Source: Anthonomus grandis grandis (taxonomy: Eukaryota > Arthropoda > Insecta > Coleoptera > Curculionidae). Taken from it: a DNA stretch of 64,000 bases. Position numbers and translations under genes: made by a program. Below, one piece after another: positions 26,801 to 38,800 of the stretch. Position 1 is the stretch's first letter. The number at the start of each line of letters is the position of its first letter. Where the stretch lies: positions 4,249,644-4,313,643 of the forward strand of contig NC_065548.1 in NCBI RefSeq assembly GCF_022605725.1. The letters run 5' to 3'. Below the pieces are notes generated by a model. The model had not been told where the DNA came from, did no database searches, and worked only from the letters and a program-made list of their open reading frames with translations.

Positions 26801-29800
26801 ATCAAACATTGGAAATCAATAGTGCTCATTAAAAAAAAGTTTGCATTACACAATGTTCAAAAATGCGTTGTTTCTGAGCTACAGTTAAAAAAAATGAAAA
26901 CGAAAAGTAATATCGATAGCTTATTTTTAGACCTAGAAGTACTAATTTGGGGGCCTATTATCCCTAATATGTCCAAGAAATACTTGTTATTAATAAATTG
27001 TTATATATGTTATTAATAAATTGTAAATAATTTGCACACCCTATATCTTGGCAAAAAAGCATTATAGAAAGATCTTCTTGTTTGAAAAAATACTATAAAT
27101 TCCCAAAATGTAAGACGCACTCTATAATTTATATTTGTATTTTTTTAGCCCCCTGCAAAACTTGACAACTTAAATTTTAATGCAATGACATGTAAATATG
27201 TTACGTCATGCGACCATCAGCGAAGCCGGATCACAGTTCTCGTTTTCTTGCGCTCTTAAAATTGTTATATGCAGCAGTTTTGGTATATCTGTAAATTAAG
27301 CTTAATATAGTTTTCAGAATTGATTGTACCGCCGCAGAGTTAAGTCATTTGCTTTGTTTTTCAACTTTGTTTTTTTTTTTAATAAAATTATAATTTTGTA
27401 CGGGAAACATCGTTTCCATTTTTTGTTACATCAAAACTGGCGCAGTCGGTAGGATTATTCCGGGGAGAAAATAAGGCTGTTCCCTTTTGAATTTATTCGA
27501 TTAACTGGAATCCGAAGAATTTATGTGAACGGAAAGACCGACTCTAGGTTTGCATTCGCGCTGAAGATACTTTCAATCGCCTTCAACACGCACCCATAGC
27601 CTTGCGGAATTTAAGCTACGAACTACCCTTAGTCTGTGGATCACTTGAATTTGGGACACTACAAGAAGCCCTAGCCTAATCGGAATTTGCATCGTTCTTG
27701 AAGACACCCCTAGCTTGTGTACCATAGAAATCTGGAAGAAGTATCAGCATATTTTTTCTCGTTATTTTTTTTTTAATATGACCGAGATATCAGCCTCAAA
27801 CTCTCAAACTGCTTTTACCTTAAATTCAGATAAAGCAATTCGCTTAATTAATAGTTTTGACGGCAATCGTTCCAAATTGCATAATTTCATTGACTCAGTT
27901 AATTTTGTTTTGTCAAAATTGGATCAAAATTAAATTGATATTTTTCCTTTTCTTGTAAAAAGCCGTTTGGAAGGTCCAGCTTTAGAATTTGTTGGGTCAA
28001 GGGAATTTAACTCTTGGGTTAGTATTAAAATTGCACTCTTGGAGCAGTACGGTGAAATTTTGGATATTCATTGCTTGAATTTGGAATTATGCCATTTTAA
28101 GCAAAATGTTAATGAGCAACCAATAAATTTCGTAGAACGAGTCGAAAATCAATTAATCAGAATTCATAAGGCTATAAAATATGACATAAGTCTTAATGAT
28201 GTTGAAAAGAAGTGCTTAACCAACTTTCATAATAAATCAGCACTATTAACAAGCATTACCGGTCTAAAAGATCCATTGTCACAAACCTTAAGATCTTTGA
28301 AACCGAATTCAATAGTAGAAGTCAAGCAATTAATAATCGATTATCAAAACCAATAATTTTTCAAGCAAACAAACGCGCAGTTCTCTAAATTAACTATTAG
28401 TAACCAAAATGATGCAACTTTTAAAGCAACAAGGCCTCATACTGAATATCGAGCGGGTCAAAGAACGCCTCGAAAATTAATAATTCCTAAATGTAGAGTT
28501 TGTAATAAATTTGGACATAAGGCTGAAACGTGCTATAATAATTTAAAACCTCAAATATCTGTTAACTCAATTTTAAACACTGAACACAACGACGAAATTG
28601 AACTGGAAATCGATCAGGATTTTTTATCCGAAACTTGTGTGATGAACAAAAATCCCCCTATAACAAAACTCGAATTTTCCAATTAAATAATGAAACACTA
28701 CTTTATATTCATGTAAAACCCTTAAATATAAAGTTATTTGTTGACTCTGGCGCAGCAATTTAAATTTTAAAACCACTTGATTTTCTTAAAATTTATAAGC
28801 TAACCCCTGAAAATTTCCAAATATTTGGAATAAACGAACTTCCCACTACAATTTCTCATAGCATACATATTTCTATATTTTCAAAACTTCAAAAACTCTG
28901 CATATGTGACATAAATTCTTCTTTTGATGGTATTTTAGGATTAGATTTTCTTAGTGTTAATAAATGTAATTTAGATTTCGAATCTCCTCATTTAATTGTG
29001 AATGGTGAAAAATATCCATTATTCTAAATCCAAAATAATAAGCGACCAAGAAATCCAAATACTCCCAAAAGCGTTATTTGTACCGGCCCTTACGATATTC
29101 TAAGTGTTAATAAAAACAATAAAGTATTAGAAATTTGTCTTGATAATAATGTAATTCATAAGTTTCATTTTAATAATGTTAAACCCTATTATGACTAATA
29201 TTTTTTTTTTTTTTTTAATAAAATTATAACTCTGTACGGAAAACGTCGTTTCCATTTTTTGTTACATCAAAACTAACATTGTACTTAACGTTTCATGAAA
29301 TATTTACTTGACTAACCAAGATATATTATATTACCAATGATAATTAAGGTAATTTTATAGTGTACAGACCTCTCGAAAACACCGATCAAATTATAACGGT
29401 ACGTCAACAAGTTAGTCACTATAAGATTGTACAGAAATCAAAGTTTCATACAACTTAAATGTTAAAATGAATACATACACCTTAATAGTTACAAATATCA
29501 CTTCTATCACCATTTTTATAAATTGGCATTAAAAATAAAAGTAATTGAAAAATTTGATGCAAAGGCTTATTCAGAGTAGACAATGGGATACCATAAGGGC
29601 AAAAAGAGTTTCTGTTAGGAAGGACTAAAGTTTCATAAAATATATCTAACAAAGAAAAAGAAATGCAATTTAAATTCATATTTCAATCAAACACATAATT
29701 AGGACCCTTGCTGTCAGTTTACAATATCTTGACCATTAATTTTAGCAGCAATCTCAGCTCCTTGATATCTGACCTTCATCAGAACATCGATTCTTTAAAG

Positions 29801-32800
29801 TTAAAAAATGAACATAATTCATCAGGGATGATGTACAATATTTAATTGGAACATCTCAATAGCAAAATAGAGAGCACTTTAAAAAATATTAACGCATTTC
29901 TTAATATCTATAATTTCTGAAAGTGCTGTCAAATTTTAAGGAATAAATTTAGCTATTACTAAAATAAGGTATTAATAGTGTTTATATCTGCTTTCTTGTA
30001 AAATGTATCAATTATCCCTTTGAAAATTAGTTTTTACCTGATTCCTTTTTAAAACATCCGCCTTCCGTAAAGTTTTCATCGCATAAAGATGATTAGTATC
30101 AATTTTCCTAACTAATTTGACTTCCCCAAAGGCCCCTACGCCTATAGGCTTAATCGTCTCGAACATATTGTTGTCCATCTTCGCCCTCTTCAACCTGATA
30201 TAATTCGATTCTTTTTGCGAGAGCATTTTTCGCATTTGCTGTTGAGCTTCACTACTTAGACCTTAAAATTGATTTTTTTCAACATCACAGACTTTTATAT
30301 TATTAGTAGCTGATATCATACCTATTTTAACCATTTCTTTTTCCAACTGCATTCTACGGTACTGCCTTTGCCTATAAGACTTTATGACGTTCTCTATGTG
30401 TTGCTCCATAAAGAACTTGAAAGCCTGAGGCGAGTAGTTTTTCACTTTGCCGTCCCTTCTTTCCTCTTCTTTTTCCTTGCTGATCTTTTTTCTCTCTGGT
30501 ATCGGTGACTAAATAAAATAAATAAATTAATAAATTAAATAGGAATTATAAAAGTTATTATACTACCTGGTGTTTAATTTTGGCATAAGGGGGCAATTGC
30601 GGAGGCGGTTCCGATTGGTTTTTACTGCCGTTACTTTCGTTCGATGAATTGCCGTTCATGGTCGCGTGGCCGTTGTTATTGTTGTTGATCGAGTTGGTTT
30701 TTACCGAAGAGGATGCTAGAAGATTGGAAAAAATGGAAATTAGCACTATTTTTGTTTAAACCTGAAATTTATACCCGAACTAAGTTTTTTTTAATCTTCA
30801 AGTTTAAAAAATGCACGCAACAAGATAAAAAAGTATTGTTATGGTGATTGGGGCACCAAAAAAGAGACTAAAACAGTGAAACTATAATGCAAAATTTTCG
30901 AAAAACATGATTATTGACAAACTGTTTTTTTTATAGAACACAACAAAATAAGACCAATCGAGATTTGGAAGGAAACTACCTTAATATAACAGCACTAGTG
31001 AATATTTTATTTATTTGTTTATTTATTCAATACTTTACAAACACCAAGTAGGTAATTACATGTAAAGTTAAGTAAAGACAAAAGTACGTAACAATCATAA
31101 ACCTCTTAAAACTGATAGTCAAGAAAAGAGGAAAAAAAAAGAAAAATAATAATAATTATATTAAACCAAACTAACCACAACAAAGATATAAAAAAGGAAA
31201 AAACTTTCATTATTCTTAATGTAGTAAAAACTTAATTTCTTTTAGAGCAACATTCAAAATATCGACATGTATCTCACTTAGAATAAAATATTTTTCCATA
31301 GTTTTGGACTCCAAGTCTACTCTTTGGCACGTTAAAATCAATATAATTTATTAAACAACTATCATTAAATATACTAAATTTATAGTAGAAAAAAATTACA
31401 GCTTGTCTCTCCCTTCTTTAAAGAAGTGACTAAATATGAAAACTAGCAAGCATAGAATTGTAAGAGATCATAACTGGATAATGGTTATCTCGTTATTCTA
31501 TCGATCGGGTCAGATGACTATGTCGAGGTCTGAAGACAGTGGAGGCGGCACTTGTTGAAATTATTAATATTTATTTGTACTAGAGTTTAAATAGCCCTAG
31601 ATTTTTAGTAGGTATAGCTAGCGATATTATAAGTGCCTTTGATTTAGTTGAAATACCAACTAAGAATGCATATATTTGAATTTAATTGCTCCGAGATTCG
31701 TTTAAAAAAATGCGGATAAATTAAAATTATACTTTTTAACACTGTGATGTGCCCATAAAAAATAGTTTTACTTACAGGAGGATGCAGTTCGCTAATTATT
31801 TTTAAAACAGGACTTCGAATAGGGAGCTGAAAATTATTCTTTATTCGCATTTTTTTTAAAGGATTAGGTATTTTAAACGACTTGTGTAAAGAAACTAATT
31901 GGTATAAGCTTAAAGTTTTATTATTTTACATATTATATATTTTTATTCACTATCAGGTAATGTATTACAACCTAAATCAGATTCATCCGATGAAGACCAT
32001 TCGATCTCTTCATCAGATGAGCCTGTATTTACTGTAAATTTTAAAGAATCCAATGCTTCATCAAAAAGGTGATGACTTTCGAAATATTGTTTTTCTATGT
32101 TGTCTACAGTGTGTCCTACTTAAGGGTTAGCCACCCCTCTAAAATTTTTGTTTCTTGACCAATATTCAAAAACTTTTTTTTGTTGGATAGATGGTCAAAA
32201 ATGGCACTTATGAGCCAAGTTCGACATTTAGAGAAAGAAGGTCATGGCCTACTGTATTCAAGTTTGAAGTGCGAAAAATCGAGAAGTAGTATTAGCGATA
32301 TTTATTTTTGAAAAATGGTACTGGATTATTGTCCAGGACCACTTAAAACATAAGTGTACCAAATTTGGTTATGATAGTATACAGAGTGTTGAAATAAATT
32401 GGAGTCAAATTTTTAAAAGGCGCAATAACATTCTTAATCAAATTTGAATATTTTAAAAATTTTTGGCTAATTGGCATGCGTCTTGAGAACACAAATGTTG
32501 GAAATATCCTTCAATAAACAACAATCGATCATATTATCATACTATTTTGGGCTCAATTTGTTTGTTTTTTTATGAGTTTATTTGTTAAATTCCAAAGATA
32601 TGATTGTGTCTGGTTAAAAATTATTTTGTGGGAATTTTACCCAAGTATGCTATGAAAGAAAATGTTCCTGACAGTTTGTCATAGTTTTCATGCATTTAGT
32701 TCATTTTGACTGCTTGTCGAACAATTATGGGTGATTATAATTTAAACGAAAGAGTTGAAGTAGTGCGGCTAGTTAGCGATGGAGTTAGAACATTTCGTGA

Positions 32801-35800
32801 AGCTGCGGCGGAATTTAACAGGACATCCTGGTAAAAACATCCACCATTCAACAATAGCCAGAATAAACTACGGGTTTGATCATTCTGGTTCAGTAGGCGG
32901 AGTACGTCCTCATTTACATCGTAATCGAGCAAATAATAATAACCAAATAATTCTTGAATACTTTAATGCTAATCCGCAATCTAGCATTAGAGTTGCTAGT
33001 GCCAACTTAAATATTTCCAAAAATTGCATATGGAGGTGTTTAAAGAAAAATAACAAGAAGCATTTCAAGCCTATATTCCTTCACACTTTGGAACACGGGG
33101 ATGAAGAACGCAAGATGGAATATTGTTTGTGGTTACAAGGCGAGTATTTGGCTAACCCTACATTTTTGAAAAATATTTTATACACCGATGAGGCAACATT
33201 TACTACAAATGGCATTGTGTCATCTCAAAATATTAGAATGTGGAGTAACGTAAATCCCCATTGGGTGATACAATGTAAAAGGCAGTATTCGCAGAAAATT
33301 AACGTATGGTGCGGCATCTTGAACGAACGTATAATCGGGCCGTTTTTCTTTAATGAAAATCTAAATGGACTTCATTTTCTTCGATTCCTGGAAGGTGATT
33401 TTAGTGACGTAATCGATGATTTGCCGTTAGCCGAAACAAGAAACTTACACATACAATTTGACGGTGCGCCTATCCACAATGCAGTGGTAGTGCGGAATGC
33501 GGTAAATCGGAATTATCCGAATCGATGGATAGGACGAAACAGTCCATTAATTCAGTGGTCAGCACGTTCTCCCGACCTTTCTCCCTTAGATTTTTTTCTT
33601 TGGGGAACCCTTAAAAACAAAGTGTACAAATCAAGACCGCAAACTCTACATGATCTTTGTGAGCGAATTAGACAAGAGTATAATGAAATTAGCAGGGTAC
33701 AGTTAAGAAGGGTGGTAGTAAACAACAAAAGACGCATAGAAAAATGTATAAGACTTAATGGACGACATATTGAAGGAACTAATATTTAGTTTTGTGGCAT
33801 TAATTTTTAAATTTGAGTGTTAGCAAAGATAAAATACTAGTAGTTTTATTATCTTTGGTGTTAGATAATTCCTTAAGGTAATTATTTTCAGTTTTTGCTG
33901 CTTAGCCTACATTACATTATTAAGTAACTAGTGAAGTGCGAATTGCAACCTAACAATGAAATAAAACTAAAAAATTTATAAATGAAGTTGTATTATTGTG
34001 AAGCCTAAAATAGTATGATAATATGATCGATTGTTGTTTATTGAAGGATATTTCCAACCTTTGTGTTCTCAAGACGCATCCCAATTAGCCAAAAATTTAA
34101 AAAATATACGTATTTGATTAAGAATGTTATTGTGCCTTTTAAAAATTTGACTCCAATTTATTTCAACACCCTGTATACTATCATAACCAAATTTGGTACA
34201 CTTATGTTTTAAGTGGTCCTGAACAATAATCCAGTACCATTTTTCAAAAATAAATATCGCTAATACTACTTCTCGATTTTTCGCACTTCAAACTTGAATA
34301 CAGTAGGCCATGACCTGCTTTCTTTAAATGTCGAACTTGGCTCATAAGTGCCATTTTTGACCATCTATCCAACAAAAAAAAGTTTTTAAAAATTGGTCAA
34401 GAAACAAAAATTTTAGAGGGGTGGCTAACCCTTAAGTGGGACACACTGTATATGGTTGCAAATATTTATCCACTCATCATTTGAAATTGCCGCAAATTTC
34501 TGCCTTGTCAAAGTTTCGACATCCGCCAATTTAAAAGCGGAATTTCTGCTTGCCACCCAATTCTTAACAGTTGCCCAAATTTTTTCTATCGGATTAAGCT
34601 CTGGGTGGTATGGAGGCAAACGTAACACAATGTATCCATGCTTTTCCATTAGGTCGTCCAACTTGGGTTTTACAGGATATTCTGGTGTTATATTGCAATA
34701 TGGGGTAAGTAAATTACTTGGGTTTTACAACTGACTGAAATATACTGTACTTACATTTTAGAGTAGGTTTTCTTTTTTCAACTATGTACAAATCATACAC
34801 TTTTATATATTTATTTTGTTTTTTTTTGTGGTTTCTTAACCTTTTTTTCCTTGGACTGGTAAAGGAACAGGAAGGTATATTTTCTATATCTTCTGACTCT
34901 TGGACCACTCTTCTGTAAGTTACTACAATAAAATATGAATTTATATTGCTCACTTACCTAACATTTTTCAAAGGAATAGTAATTTCTTGCTCTGCTTCTT
35001 TTTTCATAAAAGCTGCCACGTTAGAAATAATCTCTCTCCCTTGGCTGTGAATTATTTGTCCTTGTTTGCCTACTTTCTTAGGCAAGCAAGGAAAAAAATT
35101 AGAAAGTAAAAAAATTAATATACACATGCACACTCTAGGCTGTACATATATGTTAAATACCTATTATTTTGTCACTTAAAATCAAAGTATATTTTAAATA
35201 ATATAATTTTTAACAGTAATTAATTTTCATTTATTTTTTTAGATTATTAGAGAATTGAATAATTTAAACCAATTTTACTTACCTTTTACAATAAAAATCG
35301 GATAGTCTAACTAAAAAAACTATAGTCTATTTCACTATTATATTTAAAAAAAAATACACAACGGATTTTAAATGCCTTATAACACGATTAACTCACTTCC
35401 CGTACGAGACGACACTGAGTAGGCCTTCAGGCTACGTCATAGGCTTTAAATCCCCGGCAGGTACAAAGGAACGAAGTACGGCGGCTGCTTTGTTCTTGCG
35501 GTTTCTTTAATAAGAGGCGAGAGAAAATATATTGCGGTCGTCTTTTCTCTCTGCCACCGGATTTTCTATCGATTTTGTGTTGAAAAATGGGTTTGTGCAT
35601 GCATATTGAGCAGCCGGTTCTTTATAAACTTTTCTACCTATACTGTTGCCATATGATAACATCACATAACAACATATCTATCAAATATTGTTGAATGTAA
35701 ACGGGCCAGAGTTTTGTGAAATAATATGGTAAGTAGAAAAAAGATGGAATATTTGTATAAAAAGGGTTTTTGAAACGTTCAAAAACTAGTGCAATTGACT

Positions 35801-38800
35801 GAACTAGAAAAAAGAGTATGAGACAATTCAGAGGATAAAAACTGGTACAGACCTAAGACGTAGACCAGTTTCAGGATAATCGCCTATGATTTAAACGCTT
35901 TAGTGAATTTAGGACCACAAAATCCAAGCCTGTGTGTTCAGAAACTGTCCGCATGGCACTGAAAAGACAAGGCTACCTATTAAGGAAATTAAAAAAGATA
36001 CCAGCAGTAATACCTCTACATGCATCAAAGTCGTCTTATTTTAAAGGCGATTAAATTTACCAGATTTTAAAACCAATTTCACTAAGTAACTACCCAAAAT
36101 AATAAAAGAGAAACTCCGATTTTGATAAAAAATGTGGTTGTGCATTTTTTCAGGCATTACGTTTTAATTTGAATACCAGGCCTTCAAGTTTGGTACGCGA
36201 TAAGCTATGCCAATAAATAAACATTAAATTATTACTGCCACTTAAGTATGCTAACAGTTTACGTAAATGGCCTGGCAAAAGGAGGTAAAAATTGACAAAA
36301 ATAAAATCCTTATACTTATCGAGGAAACATTTCATTACATATTTTTACATCAGGGAGATTTAAGTGCGACGAATAAGCATGCATTATGTGAAATAAGAAA
36401 ACATCATTTAATTAAAAAACTTTTCCAAAAAATTCAAAAAAAAATCTTTGAAGGAGCTCTTTTCTGATTAGTGGAACTTTCAATGGTAAACTTTCTGTTC
36501 CATTGCAGAAAACCCACACGAGGTTAGGCCTGATCAATTCCAGCATAAGTTTTCTATTAATTTTTGGACAGGTTTATTGAATGATCAGTTGACTGGGCCT
36601 AGGGTCTTCCCATAACAATTAAACGGCGAGAGATTTTTGGAATTTCTTCATTTTTTTGAAAGATTACCTTTTCATCTCCAAATGGATGGAGCATCAGCTC
36701 AGTTCTCCCGACTAGTAAGGGCACACTTTGATACTAATTATGTGCTATGGATTGAACTTAATGGTACAATAGCCACCCCGTTCTACCGATTTACCTCCAC
36801 TGGATTTCTTTTTTTTTGAAGGAAAATCTATGAAACAGAAAGTTCTTTCTTTGAATCTTCCTTCCTTGAATTCCTTCTTGAAGAATCGTTTGAAAAACGG
36901 ATTAAGGCTATATCTGAGGAGATTAAGAACGATGATGATTATGAGAGCTACTCAGGAAGGCAATAGCTTGACGTCAGAACAATGGTGGCCATTTTGAGCA
37001 AGTTTTCCGAATTTAATTTTTTAATAGTCTTTCTTGAATTAAACGTTATTTCTCTATTTTACATAATGCGTACTTATTCGGCGTACTTATCTATCGTAAA
37101 AATACCTAATCAAATTCGTGTATTACTTTGAGTAATTTCTTAGTAAAATTGGTTTTAAAAGCTACTAAATTTAATCAACTTTAAAGTAAGACCACCTTTA
37201 TGCATGTGGAGGGCATAAAAATGAAATAAACATAAGTTTCAGTGAACTCCTAACTGTATGATTTTTTGTCGATAAAATTGGACGTACAACATGTGGGGAA
37301 GCATCGGAAATCCCTAACGCACTGTACTATAAAACAAAAAAGTCCTTAAGAACCGCACAATTCATTTTTAAACTCAATGTTCGTAAATACGCGGGGTCTA
37401 TAAACCAAGAAAGAGCTGCAACATACCTCTACCCATCAGATTATAAAACAGCACTGCCGAAATATTGATCTAATTGACTTACAATAGTTAGTTATTTGGT
37501 AATAAATTATTTCTTAAAACTTAAAGAAACTAGAATTGTGTACGTACCAGTGGGAGGCAACGGGGGTGCTCCGCCATTATCCGGATACAAATTCCGACCG
37601 TCGCCGGAATTCGTCGAGAGCGGACTGTCGGCCCGACAGCACTCGTTCGGCCCACCGATCGCAGGCGAGTATTTGCGCTGTAAGGGCGGATGCGAGTGAC
37701 CTGAGGGCGAGTAACTCGTATGCGCGTCGTCCGTGTAAGGGGGCGGTGGGAGTGGCGGGTGTACTTAAGACAAAAGATTCATTAAAACCTTGTTTAAGTA
37801 TTGGATAATTGTTAAGACAGTTAAATTATCTCATATCAACTTAAACATGCAAAAGAAACAAGAGCGTGGAGAAAAGTGAGAATGTTTCTGTGATGCATCC
37901 ACAAGCTACTTATTACAGATTTTCTATCAATTTTCTATTAACTATCAAACTATCAAATTTCTTTTCTATTAACTATCAAAAAACATTCCAAACATTACAG
38001 TTATTTTAACTATTCTAATTACAAAATGGCTTAAAGTGATGAATATATAACTTTTAACACAGAACACCATTTTTTTTAGATCTAGTTTTTTCTAACAAAT
38101 TAAATGCGTCAAATGTTGAAGTGAAGTAAATTGGTCATCAAAATTTAAAGATAAATCTTTGCAATGTTGTACAGATTTATTTTATATTAAATGATTTAAT
38201 AAAAAAATACGTTGCTACATATTAAAAAAATAAATAATTTCCGGCATATTACCGGTCAAATGCAGCCAAACTTTTCGAAAAGTTGATCTATGAATGAATA
38301 TCCTTTCAATTTCAATTTGTCAAAAGATATAAGAAGTTTTGAATAGCACGGCTTTTAAGGGAGAAGGTCAATTGATACCATTGTATTTACTGAATATTTG
38401 CCTGAGAACATGGATTGCCGGACTTGAGGTTGATGCTGTCTACACGGATTTCAGTAAGGCAATTAACAAAAAAAAAGACAATCTTCTCCTGGCTAGACTG
38501 GCTGAGGTCGATGTAGGTGAAATCATATGTAAAGAATAGATCAATTTACGTGTCTCTCCAGGGATTTTCAACGGACCGTTTCTACAAACTGGTCTAGTTT
38601 TAATCTTCTCCCGAAGATTCTAACATCATTAGCGAAACACGTGTGTCGAAAGTAAAATAAAGAGTTTTGGTTAGTGGTTAAACTGTCGTACTAACATATA
38701 TTTTTCGAAAATGTAAAAACTTTTCACGCTCTCCAGCCATTAACGTCTAATTCGATACATTTATTTTTTTTTAAATATTTAAATTTCTTTGAACATTGAA

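Larger units (their letters stand above)
27199..29274 (+). mobile_element. Gypsy-like LTR retrotransposon, internally deleted
   Basis: The left LTR runs from TGTTACG (27199) to about 27438. The tRNA primer-site-like TGGCGCAGTCGG begins at 27438. A 75-bp piece matching the 3' end of that LTR lies at about 29200-29274; the rest of the right LTR is missing. Between them lie gag, a protease piece and the extreme pol C-terminus. Reverse transcriptase, RNase H and most of the integrase are deleted. Confidence 0.8.
31948..35080 (-). pseudogene. DDE transposase gene disrupted by the 32107-34448 element
   Basis: Read leftwards: KVGKQGQIIHSQGREIISNV and ITIPLKNV (34970-35080), an intron, RRVVQESEDIENIPSCSF with a basic stretch (34760-34926), then ITPEYPVKPKLDDLMEKHG and RLPPYHPELNPIEKIWATVK (34470-34712). 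Across the insertion the frame resumes DNIEKQYFESHHLF and an acidic tail SSDEEIEWSSSDESD, ending at TAA near 31948. This resembles insect DDE_3-type transposases; the final catalytic Glu is in NPIE. The part with the earlier Asp residues is absent, so the gene was defective or is internally deleted. Confidence 0.78.

Noticed and set aside
32779..32823. MELEHFVKLRR as the start of the 32-kb transposase
   Set aside because: This frame's beginning is an out-of-frame reading of the real N-terminus, which starts at 32727 and reaches it through a one-base indel.
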